A DNA stretch of 49,839 nt, from positions 104,272 to 154,110 of the forward strand of contig LJSV01000009.1 in assembly GCA_001314715.1 (NCBI GenBank), written 5' to 3'. Every line of letters begins with the position of its first letter. The first letter of the stretch is position 1. The position numbers and the translations under genes are program-made. Of this stretch, positions 32,888-42,280 are shown one piece after another. Below the pieces are notes generated by a model, which saw only the letters and a program-made list of their open reading frames with translations, had not been told where the DNA came from and made no database searches. The DNA comes from Rhodobacteraceae bacterium HLUCCA12. Its GTDB lineage: Bacteria; Pseudomonadota; Alphaproteobacteria; Rhodobacterales; Rhodobacteraceae.

Positions 32888-35437
32888 TCACCCCAGCATG
32901 CGCGCGACCATCTCGCCCATGTCGCGGCTCAGTTTCGGATGCGCCGCGATCATTTCCAGCGCCGCGCGCGCTTTGTCCTGCCGGGTCTTGTCATAGCGTG
33001 GCCAGGTCTCGAAGGCCGTGGACATGCGCGCGGCGAATTGCGGGTTGCGCCCGTCCATCCGGATCAGCCATTGGGCCAGCAGATCATAGGCCGCGCCGCT
33101 GCCATGGTGAAAGCCGGCATGATTGCCGATCAGCCCGCCGAACAATGCGCGAAAGCGGTTCGGGTTGGTCCAGTCGAAGTCCGGGTGCCGGGCAAGGTCG
33201 GCGGCCCGTTCGGCGGCCCGATCCGGTGCCGCATGCAGGGTCTGCAGGGTGAACCACTTGTCGATCACCAGCCGTTCGTGCTGCCAGCGCTCGTAAAAGG
33301 CGGCCAGCGCGGTTTCGCCGCGGCCGGCTTGAAGCAGGGCCGTCAGCGCGCCCAGTTGTTCGGTCATGTTGTCGGCGCGGTCAAAGACCGTTGCCGCCAT
33401 CGCGCCCTCATCGATCAGGCTGAGCAGGCGCAACGCCGTCAGCCGCAACGCGCGCCGCCCGGCCGAGGCCGGGTCGGGGCTGTAGGGGGCGGCGGGCGCG
33501 AGATCGGTGACCAGCCCGGCCAGCGCGTCGCGATGGTGCCTGGCCAGCGCCCGGCGCAGGGCTTGCCCTGCGATATGGATTGCGGCGGGATCGGGCACCT
33601 GTCCCTGTTCGGCCAGCCAGGCGGCCAGCGTCTCGTCGTCGGGCAGGCGCAGCATCAGCGCGCGAAACGACGGGTCAAGGCTGGCATCGGCCAAGATCGG
33701 TGCCAGTGCGCTCAGATAGGCCGGCTCGGCGGTGTCATCGCCTTCGGCAATCATGTGTCCGGCGGTTTGCAGGGCGAGTTGTCGGCCCGCTTCCCAGCGG
33801 ACGAAGGGATCGGTGTCATGCGCCAGAAGATGCGCCAACGCACCCGGCTGCGGCTGGTGCACCAGGCGGACCGGGGCCGAGAACCCGCGCAGCAATGATG
33901 GCACCGGACGCGCCTTGAGATTCTCGAACCTGAGCGACATCTCGGCGCGATCGAGGCCCAGAACCTGGGTTGGTGCCACCTCGGTGCCGTCGGCGCCGAT
34001 CAGGCCCAGGGCAACCGGGATCAGCATGGGTTTCTTGGTTGTCTGGCCGGGGGTGGGCGGCACCTCCTGACGCAGGGTCAGGCGAAAGGTGCTGCCATCC
34101 CATTCCTCATGCACATGCAGGCGCGGGGTACCGGCCTGTTCGTACCACAGCTTGAACTGGCTCAGGTCGCGCCCGGTGGCATCCTCGAAGACCGCGAGCC
34201 AGTCCTCGATCGTGCAGGCCTGACCGTCATGACGTTCGAAATAGAGATCCAGCGCTCGCCGGTAGCCGGTTTCGCCCACCAGGATGGCCAGCATGCGGAT
34301 CACCTCGGCGCCCTTTTCATAGACCGTGGCCGTATAGAAATTGTTGATCTCGACATATTCGGCCGGCCGAACCGGATGCGCCAGCGGCCCGGCATCCTCG
34401 CGGAACTGCCGCGTGCGCAAGGTCAACACATCGCCGATGCGCTTGACCGCCGCGCCGCGCAGGTCGGCCATGAACTGCTGGTCGCGGTAGACCGTCAAGC
34501 CCTCTTTCAGCGACAGCTGGAACCAGTCGCGGCAGGTGATGCGGTTGCCGGTCCAGTTGTGGAAATACTCATGCGCCACGATCCGTTCGATATTGGCATA
34601 GTCTTCGTCGGTCGCGGTCTCGGGCGAGGCCAGCACGTAGCGCGAATTGAAGATGTTGAGCCCCTTGTTCTCCATCGCGCCCATGTTGAAATCATCCACG
34701 GCGACGATGTTGAAGACATCGAGATCGTATGCGCGGCCATAGACGCGCTCATCCCAGTCCATGGATTGGCGCAAGGCCGTCATGGCGTGCCCGGTCTTGT
34801 CCTCGTCGCCTGCCCGCACCCAGATCGCCAGATCCACCGCGCGGCCCGAGGCGGTGGTGAAACTGGCCCGCCGGGCGACAAGATCCCCGGCAACCAGTGC
34901 GAACAGATAGCTGGGCTTGGGGTGCGGGTCGTCCCATTCGGACCAGCCCGGCCCCTGCGCGACCGGGTTCCCGTTCGACAGCATCACCGGCTGATCGCTT
35001 TCGATGCGGACCTTGAACGACGCCATGACATCGGGGCGGTCGGGGTAGAAGGTGATCTTGCGAAAGCCCTCGGCCTCGCATTGCGTGCAATACATCCCCT
35101 TCGACATGTAAAGCCCGTCCAGCGCGGTATTTCCCTGCGGATCGATCTCGACCTCGGCTTCCCACACAAACGCCCCTTTCGGCAGGCGATCTGCCGTCAG
35201 CAGCAGTCCGGATTCGCCGGGCGTGGCCGCCAGCGGCTGTCCGTCGATGGTCGCATGGATCAGCGTCATCCCCTCGCCGTCGAGCCACAGATCGCTGGAG
35301 CCGGCGGCGGGGTTCGGACGAAACCGGATGCGCGACAGCACCCGCGTTGCGCGCGGTGCCAGGCGAAAGGTCAGCTCGACCCCGTCCACCAGGTGGCTGG
35401 GCGGGGCATAGTCGGACAGGCGGATGGGCTGGGTCAT
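32888..35437 (-). CDS. pepN: aminopeptidase N (M1 family)
   Basis: An 849-residue zinc aminopeptidase removing N-terminal residues from peptides in the cytoplasm. The N-terminal beta domain precedes the exopeptidase motif MGAMENKGLN and the zinc site HEYFHNWTGNR with the distal Glu in SLKEGLTVYRDQ. The catalytic Tyr region is NNFYTATVYEKG, and a helical C-terminal domain follows (about 530-849). The length equals the bacterial PepN class. AAGAGGA is five bases before the ATG. It is separated from the USP-like gene by repeat copy B. It stands alone and shows no unusual features. Confidence 0.97.
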   Translation of the reverse strand: MTQPIRLSDYAPPSHLVDGVELTFRLAPRATRVLSRIRFRPNPAAGSSDLWLDGEGMTLIHATIDGQPLAATPGESGLLLTADRLPKGAFVWEAEVEIDPQGNTALDGLYMSKGMYCTQCEAEGFRKITFYPDRPDVMASFKVRIESDQPVMLSNGNPVAQGPGWSEWDDPHPKPSYLFALVAGDLVARRASFTTASGRAVDLAIWVRAGDEDKTGHAMTALRQSMDWDERVYGRAYDLDVFNIVAVDDFNMGAMENKGLNIFNSRYVLASPETATDEDYANIERIVAHEYFHNWTGNRITCRDWFQLSLKEGLTVYRDQQFMADLRGAAVKRIGDVLTLRTRQFREDAGPLAHPVRPAEYVEINNFYTATVYEKGAEVIRMLAILVGETGYRRALDLYFERHDGQACTIEDWLAVFEDATGRDLSQFKLWYEQAGTPRLHVHEEWDGSTFRLTLRQEVPPTPGQTTKKPMLIPVALGLIGADGTEVAPTQVLGLDRAEMSLRFENLKARPVPSLLRGFSAPVRLVHQPQPGALAHLLAHDTDPFVRWEAGRQLALQTAGHMIAEGDDTAEPAYLSALAPILADASLDPSFRALMLRLPDDETLAAWLAEQGQVPDPAAIHIAGQALRRALARHHRDALAGLVTDLAPAAPYSPDPASAGRRALRLTALRLLSLIDEGAMAATVFDRADNMTEQLGALTALLQAGRGETALAAFYERWQHERLVIDKWFTLQTLHAAPDRAAERAADLARHPDFDWTNPNRFRALFGGLIGNHAGFHHGSGAAYDLLAQWLIRMDGRNPQFAARMSTAFETWPRYDKTRQDKARAALEMIAAHPKLSRDMGEMVARMLG

Positions 35438-35496
35438 CGGATCCTCTTGCTTTGAGCAACTGGTGCCATGCGCCGCGACCCGAGGGCAAGGGCCGC

Positions 35497-35574
35497 CGCG
35501 CCCCCTTCATCTTGCCGGCAAATACGCGCGGGGGTGAATTCGGCGCAGCCGAAGAGGGGGCGGCAGCCCCCTTG
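35497..35574 (-). repeat. intergenic double-hairpin repeat, copy B
   Basis: On the minus strand it reads hairpin 1 (GGGGGC-TGCC-GCCCCC), hairpin 2 (TTCGGC-TGC-GCCGAA), C-run, then GCGTATTTGCCGGCAAGATG. Apart from single-base indels and a few substitutions it matches copy A. It lies about 40 bases after the stop of the minus-strand gene at 35612. Confidence 0.8.
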
Positions 35575-35611
35575 GCCGGGGTTTGCGCGGCCAGGGGTCG
35601 CGAAACCGGGG

Positions 35612-36313
35612 TCACGCGCTATCGGGGGCCAGCAGGACCGGGCAGCGCGCGGCCTCGATCAGCGTGGCAAGGCGGCCGGGTGCGAGGACGGGATCGGGCG
35701 CAAGGATCAGCGCCGAGGCCCAGAGCGCGTCGATCCGCGCCGGGTCGTCGGCGGTTTCGCGGGGCAGGCAGAGCAATCGGCGCTGCACCGCACGGGCCAG
35801 GGCGGCGGCAAGGTCCAGTGTGCGGCGGTCCTGCGCGTCGCACAGCACGACCACCGGGGCGCCGGTATTGAGGAGCCGCCGGTGCCCCAGCATGATCATG
35901 TCGCCCGGTTGGCGTATCCGGACCGCGAGATCGGCGCCCAGCCCGATATCGGAGCGAAACTCCCAGCGGATGCGGCCGCGCGTTGCGATCCGTTCCAGCC
36001 GTGTCCTGAACGCGCGGGCATCGGCGGCATAGGCGGCCGACAGTCCTTCGCGCGTCAGCGCCAGGCCGGGCCGGAACGGGCGCGGCGGGGTCAGAACCGG
36101 CGCGCCCTCGGCCGCGTCGACGGCCGGGTCGCGCGCCAGGATGCCGATAATCGCCGCCAGCATCGCGCGTTCCGGCGGATCGCCCAGGACCACGCGCATC
36201 TGTTGCGCGATCGCTTCGGCCAGGCCGATGGCGGGCGCGGCATCGGCATAGCATCCGGCCACGATCACCAGGCGCCCGCGCCCGATCGAGGCGGGGGCGG
36301 GGTCAGTCGGCAT
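35612..36313 (-). CDS. universal-stress-protein-like hypothetical protein
   Basis: A 233-residue cytoplasmic protein that I do not firmly recognise. It alternates short hydrophobic strands (RLVIVAGCYA, AAIIGILARD, APVVVLCDA, SALILAPDPV, CPVLLAPDS) with Ala/Arg-rich helices, a Rossmann-like pattern. The final APVVVLCDA and CPVLLAPDS strands resemble the end of UspA domains. ATG 36313 overlaps the Lon-type gene stop by 11 bases, so the two are translationally coupled and may act together. Codon use is normal. Confidence 0.5.
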   Translation of the reverse strand: MPTDPAPASIGRGRLVIVAGCYADAAPAIGLAEAIAQQMRVVLGDPPERAMLAAIIGILARDPAVDAAEGAPVLTPPRPFRPGLALTREGLSAAYAADARAFRTRLERIATRGRIRWEFRSDIGLGADLAVRIRQPGDMIMLGHRRLLNTGAPVVVLCDAQDRRTLDLAAALARAVQRRLLCLPRETADDPARIDALWASALILAPDPVLAPGRLATLIEAARCPVLLAPDSA

Positions 36314-38756
36314 CGCTCTTGCCCGTGTCGTTCTGGCGCGGCGGGCGGCCGTAGTCACGCCGCACCTCGGCAAAGTCCATCAGGCGCATCTCGACATTGG
36401 CGTTGATCGAATCGGACGGGAACGCGCCGTCAAGGCCACGATGGCCCGCGCGCAGCCCGCTCAGAATCTCCATCGCCTGATCGACATGATCGATTGCATG
36501 AACATGAAACCGTCCCTCGGCCACGGCCGCGACCAGATCGGGGCGCAGCATCAGGTTGTCGATGTTGCGCCGGGGCAGGATCACGCCTTGCCGGCCGGTC
36601 AGCCCCTGGGCGTTGCAGGCATCGAAGAACCCTTCGATCTTTTCATTGACGCCGCCGACCGGCTGAACCGCGCCCATCTGGTTGATCGAGCCGGTGACGG
36701 CAAAGGACTGCGACAGCGGCACGCCCGCAAGCGCCGACAGGATCGCGCACAGTTCCGCCACCGAGGCCGAATCGCCATCCACCCCGCCATAGCTTTGTTC
36801 GAACACCAGCGACGCCCACAGCGACAGCGGCGTGTCGGGCAAATAGTGACCGGACAGATAGCTGGACAGGATCATCACGCCCTTGGAATGGATCGGCCCG
36901 CCCAGCTTCACGGCGCGTTCGATGTCGATCACCTGGCCCGCGCCGAGCCGCACCCGCGCGGTCACGCGCGTGGGCCAGCCAAAGCGCACGGCGCCCAGAT
37001 CGGCCACCGTCAGCGCGTTGATCTGCCCCACCTCGGAGCCGCGCGTGGCAATCAGGATCGTGCCGCGCGCGATATTTTCGCGCATGCGTTCGGGCAGGCG
37101 TCCATGACGGCGGCGCGTGGCCTCGATCGTGGCATCGACATGCGCGCGCGTTACGGTCTCGGCCCCGTCGTCGCGGGCGCGGTAGTCGGCTTCGCGCAGG
37201 ATGTCCCAGATCCGGCTGAGAACCAGCGACAGCTTGGTCCGGTCATCGGCCTGGCGCGCCGCAGCCTCAAGCAGCGCGGCCACGCCATCGGCACTGACCG
37301 GTCGCAACGCTTCGTCCGTCACGACGCTGGCGACTAGGCGCGCGAACAGCGCGGCGCTGTCGGCGCTGCGGTCGATATCGGCGCCGAATTCGGCGGTGAT
37401 GGTGAACAACTGGCTGAAGACCGGATCGTACGCTTCCAGCAGCATATGCGTCAGCCGGTCGCCCACCAGCGCCACGCGCAGATCCAGCGGCACGGGATCG
37501 GGCTCAAGCGTCGATGTCGCACCAAAGCCCATGCGCTCGGATGCGCCGATGATGCGGATCTCGCCCGTCTCCAGGCACCGTTTGAGCGCGTCCCAGGCAA
37601 AGGGTTCGGCCAGCACCCGCGCGGCGTCCAGCACCAGAAAGCCGCCGTTCGCGCGGTGCAGCGCGCCGGGGCGGATCATCGTCACATCCGTCACCAGCGC
37701 GCCCATCTGTTGCTGGTATTCGATCCGGCCGATGAGATTGGCCAGCGACGGCAGGCTTTCGACCACGACCGGCGCGCCCTCGGGCGCATCGGAATCGGCC
37801 GAGACCATCACGTTGACGCCGTAGCGGTGAAAGGCGGGCTGATCATGCAGCCGGGTCGGGGTGATGGGGAACGGGCCGTCGCCGCCCGCGCTTCCGGCTT
37901 TGAGGAACAGCTCGGCGTTGTTGATCAGATCGTCGCGCAGGGCGTCGAAATAGTCGTCCAGCGCGGCGACGCCCCGGAATGAATTGCGCAGGTCCTTCAG
38001 GTTCAGATCGACCAGTTGCTCGGCCATTTCGCGGTGCAACGCGCCGATCGCGTCGCGATGTTCCTTTTCCAGCCGGGGCAGCGATTCCAGGAATTCGCTG
38101 AGTTCGGTCTGGGTGTCGGCGACATGGGCGCGAATCGCCTCGCGTTCCTTTTCCGGCAGCTTGTCGATGACATCGGGCTTTTGCACCTCGCCATCCTTCA
38201 TCGGGGCCAGGGCAAACCCCATTGGTGTGCGCAGGATCGCCACGCCGCGTTCGCGCGCCCGCGCGGTCAGTTCCGAAAAGGATTTTTCGTTGCGGCCGCC
38301 GAATTCCTCTTCGATGGCGGCGCGGCGCGACTGGTATTCCTCGGATTCGAAGAGCGCGGGAATGCCTTGCGCCAGATCGTCCACCAGTTCGGCCATCGCC
38401 TTGCGCAGCTTCGGCCCCATGCCACGCGGCAGGGCCAGCGCGCGGGGGCGGTCTGGCGCGTCGAAATTGTGAACATGCACCCAGTCCGGCGGGGCTGGGC
38501 GTTTGGCGGCCTCGGCGCGCAGCAGCGACAGGATGGCGGTGTGCCGGCCCGTGCCTTCGGGGCCATGCACGAACAGGTTGAATCGCCGGTTGCGGATGCC
38601 CGCCGCCAGCCCGATGGCCTCGATCGCGCGGTCCTGGCCGACGAGGTGGCGCAAAGGCTCCAAGGCTTCGGTGCTGTCAAAGCCCAGTGCGGCGGCATCG
38701 AACCCGTGTCGCAGGTCGTCGGCGGCCAGTTCGGTGTTCGTCGCGTCGTCGGTCAT
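36303..38756 (-). CDS. Lon-type ATP-dependent protease (LonB/YcbZ-like, AAA_32 + Lon_C)
   Basis: An 817-residue ATPase-protease. The N-terminal half contains a P-loop-like segment with Arg in place of the usual Lys (GPEGTGRHT near 66), as in the AAA_32/YcbZ group. A long charged helical insertion (about 150-270) follows, then RANGGFLVLDAARVL. The C-terminal S16 peptidase has catalytic Ser663 in GDSAS and Lys706 in GGVNEKIEG, 43 residues apart as in Lon. It lacks the LAN domain of classical Lon. It probably degrades a restricted set of proteins. The stop overlaps the next gene by 11 bases. It is divergent from the acyl-CoA dehydrogenase. Confidence 0.88.
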   Translation of the reverse strand: MTDDATNTELAADDLRHGFDAAALGFDSTEALEPLRHLVGQDRAIEAIGLAAGIRNRRFNLFVHGPEGTGRHTAILSLLRAEAAKRPAPPDWVHVHNFDAPDRPRALALPRGMGPKLRKAMAELVDDLAQGIPALFESEEYQSRRAAIEEEFGGRNEKSFSELTARARERGVAILRTPMGFALAPMKDGEVQKPDVIDKLPEKEREAIRAHVADTQTELSEFLESLPRLEKEHRDAIGALHREMAEQLVDLNLKDLRNSFRGVAALDDYFDALRDDLINNAELFLKAGSAGGDGPFPITPTRLHDQPAFHRYGVNVMVSADSDAPEGAPVVVESLPSLANLIGRIEYQQQMGALVTDVTMIRPGALHRANGGFLVLDAARVLAEPFAWDALKRCLETGEIRIIGASERMGFGATSTLEPDPVPLDLRVALVGDRLTHMLLEAYDPVFSQLFTITAEFGADIDRSADSAALFARLVASVVTDEALRPVSADGVAALLEAAARQADDRTKLSLVLSRIWDILREADYRARDDGAETVTRAHVDATIEATRRRHGRLPERMRENIARGTILIATRGSEVGQINALTVADLGAVRFGWPTRVTARVRLGAGQVIDIERAVKLGGPIHSKGVMILSSYLSGHYLPDTPLSLWASLVFEQSYGGVDGDSASVAELCAILSALAGVPLSQSFAVTGSINQMGAVQPVGGVNEKIEGFFDACNAQGLTGRQGVILPRRNIDNLMLRPDLVAAVAEGRFHVHAIDHVDQAMEILSGLRAGHRGLDGAFPSDSINANVEMRLMDFAEVRRDYGRPPRQNDTGKSDAD

Positions 38757-38892
38757 GCCTATATCCGTTCAGTCCTGCCTGATCCGAACATGGCATGGCC
38801 CGTGTCCGAGGAAAAGGGCGCAGCCCACCCGGCGCGGGCGTTGCCGGGGGCGGAAAACCTGTCTAGGACAGGGGCGCAAGACGGAGGGCGCC

Positions 38893-40053
38893 ATGTCGGA
38901 CACGATTGAAACCTATCCCGAAATCCGCGAAGCGGTGGGCAGGCTGTGTGCCCGGTTTCCTGGCAGCTACTGGCGCGAACTCGACCGCGACATGGCCTAT
39001 CCGCAGGCCTTCGTCGATGCGCTGACCGAGGCGGGATGGCTGTCGGTGCTGATCCCCGAGGACTATGGCGGCGCGGGCCTGCCCCTGTCGGCGGCGGCGG
39101 CGGTGCTGGAAGAGATGCAGCGCGCAGGCTGCAACGGCGGGGCGTGCCATGCGCAGATGTATACGATGGGCACGCTGTTGCGCCACGGCTCGGAGGCCCA
39201 GAAACAACGATACCTGCCCGAGATTGCGGCCGGGCGGCTGCGGTTGCAGGCGTTCGGTGTGACCGAACCCACCAGCGGCACCGATACCGCCGCGCTCAAG
39301 ACCATGGCGCGGCGCGAGGGCGATCATTTCATCGTCAACGGCCAGAAGATCTGGACCAGCCGGGCCGAACACTCCGACTTGATGCTGCTTTTGGCGCGTA
39401 CCACGCCCCAGACCGAAGGAATGAAACGCACCGCCGGCCTGTCGGTGTTGCTGGTGGACATGCGCGAGGCGCGCGGCAACGGGCTGACGATCCGGCCCAT
39501 CCGCACCATGATGAATCATGCGACGACCGAGGTGTTTTTCGACAATCTGCGCGTCCCGGCCGAAAACCTGATCGGCGAGGAGGGCAGGGGTTTTCGCTAC
39601 ATCCTGTCGGGGATGAATGCCGAACGCATCCTGATCGCGGCCGAATGCGTGGGCGATGCCAAGTGGTTTCTGGACAAGGCCGCCGGCTATGCGCGCGAAC
39701 GCGTGGTGTTCGGCCGGGCGATCGGGCAGAATCAGGGTGTGCAGTTTCCCATCGCCAAGGCCTATGCCAACATGCGCGCGGCCGAGCTGATGGTGCACGA
39801 GGCGTTGCGGCTGTACGAGCGCGGCGACAATCCGGGGGCCGAGGCCAACATGGCCAAGATGCTGGCCGCCGATGCCGCGTTCGAGGCCGCGAATGTCTGC
39901 ATCCAGACCCATGGCGGTTTCGGTTTCGCCGAGGAATACGACATCGAACGAAAGTTCCGCGAAACCCGGCTATATCAGGTCGCGCCGATCTCGACCAACC
40001 TGATCCTGTCGTATCTTGCCGAACACGTCCTGGGGCTGCCGCGCTCGTATTGA
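38893..40053 (+). CDS. acyl-CoA dehydrogenase
   Basis: A 386-residue FAD enzyme introducing a trans double bond in an acyl-CoA, with electrons passed to ETF. Signatures are FGVTEPTSGTDTAALKT and GQKIWTSRAEHSD (flavin site), GFRYILSGMNAERI, and the C-terminal QTHGGFGFAEEYDIERKFRETRLYQVAPIS. This last segment lacks the extended insert of very-long-chain enzymes, and the catalytic base position has the usual Glu in that region. GGAGGG lies five bases before the ATG. No beta-oxidation partner genes are adjacent, so chain specificity is open; branched or short-chain substrates are plausible. Confidence 0.9.
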   Translation: MSDTIETYPEIREAVGRLCARFPGSYWRELDRDMAYPQAFVDALTEAGWLSVLIPEDYGGAGLPLSAAAAVLEEMQRAGCNGGACHAQMYTMGTLLRHGSEAQKQRYLPEIAAGRLRLQAFGVTEPTSGTDTAALKTMARREGDHFIVNGQKIWTSRAEHSDLMLLLARTTPQTEGMKRTAGLSVLLVDMREARGNGLTIRPIRTMMNHATTEVFFDNLRVPAENLIGEEGRGFRYILSGMNAERILIAAECVGDAKWFLDKAAGYARERVVFGRAIGQNQGVQFPIAKAYANMRAAELMVHEALRLYERGDNPGAEANMAKMLAADAAFEAANVCIQTHGGFGFAEEYDIERKFRETRLYQVAPISTNLILSYLAEHVLGLPRSY

Positions 40054-40077
40054 GGGTTCGGCGACGCGGCGCCGCGT

Positions 40078-40106
40078 CCCTCCCCCGGCTGTGCGCCGGA
40101 GGAGGG
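40078..40106. terminator. imperfect hairpin between convergent genes
   Basis: CCCTCC and CCGGC pair with GCCGG and GGAGGG around one mismatch, with a five-base loop, between the acyl-CoA dehydrogenase stop and the heme receptor stop. There is no T run. It probably serves both directions. Confidence 0.4.
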
Positions 40107-40118
40107 CAGGGGCGTCGC

Positions 40119-42209
40119 TTACCAGTGGAAGCTGCGCCCCAGCGTGATGCGGACGTCGCGGCCGCGGCGGGCTTCGGCGGTGGACAGCGAGCCGTCGAGG
40201 ATGTTCTGATACTGCCGGTCGAAGACGTTGTTGACCGACAGTTGCAGCGTCGCCCCGGCCAGCGCCCCGCGATCGGGGGTCCATCTGACGAACAGGTCGT
40301 GCAGCCCGTAGCCGCTGAACCGGTCGCCATTGGCGCGGGTGGCCCCGGCGACGAAGGTGCCGCGCCAGCCTGCCTCGACCCCGTAATCCTGGAACCGGCG
40401 GCCGTATTCGACCACCAGTTCATGCGCCGGGATCGAATCCAGCCGTGCGCCGGAGGTCTGGTTGAACCCTTCCATGGCACTCAGCGCGAGGCGGCCGAAA
40501 TTGGTGTCGGAATCGTATGACGCCTCAAGTTCGACGCCGCGGATACGGGCGCGCGCGATATTGCCATAAGACGGTTGGCCCGGCGTCATCAGCCGCTCGA
40601 TCCGGTCGCGGAAACGGTTGTCGAAGCCCGTCAGCTTGACGTCCAGCGTATCGCTTCCGTCAAGGATCCCGGCGGTGGAATAGGACAGGCCGACTTCGCG
40701 CGTATAGGCGGTTTCCGGGCGCAGACCCAGCGACACGGTGCCGCCCTGGAACCCGCTTTCGAAGATCTCGTCCAGCGTGGGCAGGCGAACGGTGCGCGCC
40801 AGCGAGCCAAAGACGGCCCAGTTGTCGTTGAACCGGTAATGCGCCGACAGCGACGCAGCCGTGCCCTGATGGGTCGCGCTGCGCATGAACGCGGCGGGCA
40901 CGCCGGCGGTCGGCGTGATCTCGGTCCGGTCGAACCGCGCGCCGCCGATCAGGGTCAGCCGCTGGTCATAGATGAACTCGTTTTGCGCATAGAGCCCGTA
41001 GCGCAGGCTGTCGCCCTCGGGATGGGTCGAGCGGGGATTGCCGCCGGCGATATGGCGGCGCTCCTGGCGCGAGGCCTGGGCGCCGAAGGTCAGGTAGTTT
41101 TCCCAGTTCTCGCCCTGCGCGGTGATCGTGTTGCGCGCATTGAACGCCAGCGTGCGATAGCCATAGGTGCTGTCGCGGAACAGATCGCTGGGGATCAGGG
41201 CGGTGCTGTTGCGCTGATCGACCTCGGTGTCGGAAAACGACAGTTGCACCCGCGTATCCAGCCAGGGGTTGTCATGGGCGGGGTTTTCCCAGGTGATCTG
41301 GGCGGTGTCGTCGGTGATCGTGCGGTCGATATCGCCAAAGACGGGCGCGACGATATCGGCGGCGTAATTCGCGTTCTCCTGGTCGCTGTGCCAGCGGGTG
41401 AACGAGAAACGGACCTGCTGATCGCTGTCGTCCGAGGGGCGCCAGGTTGCGCTGAGCATGCCGGACTGCGCATCCATCCCCGAGCCGTCGATCACCGTGC
41501 CATTGCCCGAGCGATAGTCGCCGTCGCGCCGATAGGTCAGCGCGCCCAGCACCTCAAGGCGTTCCGACAACCTGTGCGCCAGAATGGCCGAGCCCAGGTA
41601 GCCGCCGCCATTGCTGTTGTAGCCCGCGCGCAGCCTCAGGGCGGTGTCATTGTCGCCGGTCAGGAAGTCGCTGGCATCGCGGGTCTCGAACGCGACGACG
41701 CCGCCGATCGCCCCCGATCCATAAAGGATCGACGAACCCGGCCCGCGCAAGACCTCGACCCGGCGAAACAGCTCTGGCTCGCCAAAGAAAGACCCCATGC
41801 GATACTGCTCGGAATACTTGGGCACGCCATCGACCGAGACGATGATCCGGTTCTCGTCGGACGAGGTGCCGGTGCCGATACCGCGCAGGTTGAAGAACTG
41901 CCCCGACATGCGGCCGCCGCCATAGCCGGTGGCGCCTGGCACCGTGCGCAGGAAATCGCCCGGAACGCCGGCCTGTTCGCGGTCGAGGTCCTCTTCCTCC
42001 AGTGCGGTCACGGCCTGGGGGGTATCGATGGCCACCCGCGCCCGACCGGCACCCAGGATGACGCGGCCCAGCGCGGTAAAGATGCCGCCCTGCGCCTCGG
42101 TGGCGGGTTGGTCGGCGGCGGTTTGCGCCGGGGCGGGTGAGGCGGCGGTGGCCAGGGCGACCAGCGCCACACCGGAAAGGACGCTTGCGCGCCGTCTGTG
42201 TTCAGTCAT
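40119..42209 (-). CDS. hmuR: TonB-dependent heme/hemoglobin-type outer-membrane receptor
   Basis: A 696-residue outer-membrane beta-barrel importing heme. It has a Sec signal (cleavage after APA near 28). The plug domain (about 60-190) includes VDGVPKY, the RRVEVLRGPGSSILYGSGAIGG signature and the N-terminal TonB-interacting region. The barrel ends with an aromatic residue (GRSFHW), as expected for Bam insertion. It is the last gene of the minus-strand hmuS-T-U-V unit, 71 bases after hmuV, and is powered by the divergent exbB-exbD-tonB genes. Heme is inferred from the neighbours. The receptor fold alone would also fit siderophores. Confidence 0.88.
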   Translation of the reverse strand: MTEHRRRASVLSGVALVALATAASPAPAQTAADQPATEAQGGIFTALGRVILGAGRARVAIDTPQAVTALEEEDLDREQAGVPGDFLRTVPGATGYGGGRMSGQFFNLRGIGTGTSSDENRIIVSVDGVPKYSEQYRMGSFFGEPELFRRVEVLRGPGSSILYGSGAIGGVVAFETRDASDFLTGDNDTALRLRAGYNSNGGGYLGSAILAHRLSERLEVLGALTYRRDGDYRSGNGTVIDGSGMDAQSGMLSATWRPSDDSDQQVRFSFTRWHSDQENANYAADIVAPVFGDIDRTITDDTAQITWENPAHDNPWLDTRVQLSFSDTEVDQRNSTALIPSDLFRDSTYGYRTLAFNARNTITAQGENWENYLTFGAQASRQERRHIAGGNPRSTHPEGDSLRYGLYAQNEFIYDQRLTLIGGARFDRTEITPTAGVPAAFMRSATHQGTAASLSAHYRFNDNWAVFGSLARTVRLPTLDEIFESGFQGGTVSLGLRPETAYTREVGLSYSTAGILDGSDTLDVKLTGFDNRFRDRIERLMTPGQPSYGNIARARIRGVELEASYDSDTNFGRLALSAMEGFNQTSGARLDSIPAHELVVEYGRRFQDYGVEAGWRGTFVAGATRANGDRFSGYGLHDLFVRWTPDRGALAGATLQLSVNNVFDRQYQNILDGSLSTAEARRGRDVRITLGRSFHW

Positions 42210-42280
42210 GGGTTCCCCCGTTTCGGTGGTTGTCTCGGGGCTGGCGGAACCGCTGGCGTCCGGTTGTTTGAGTTGGAGTG

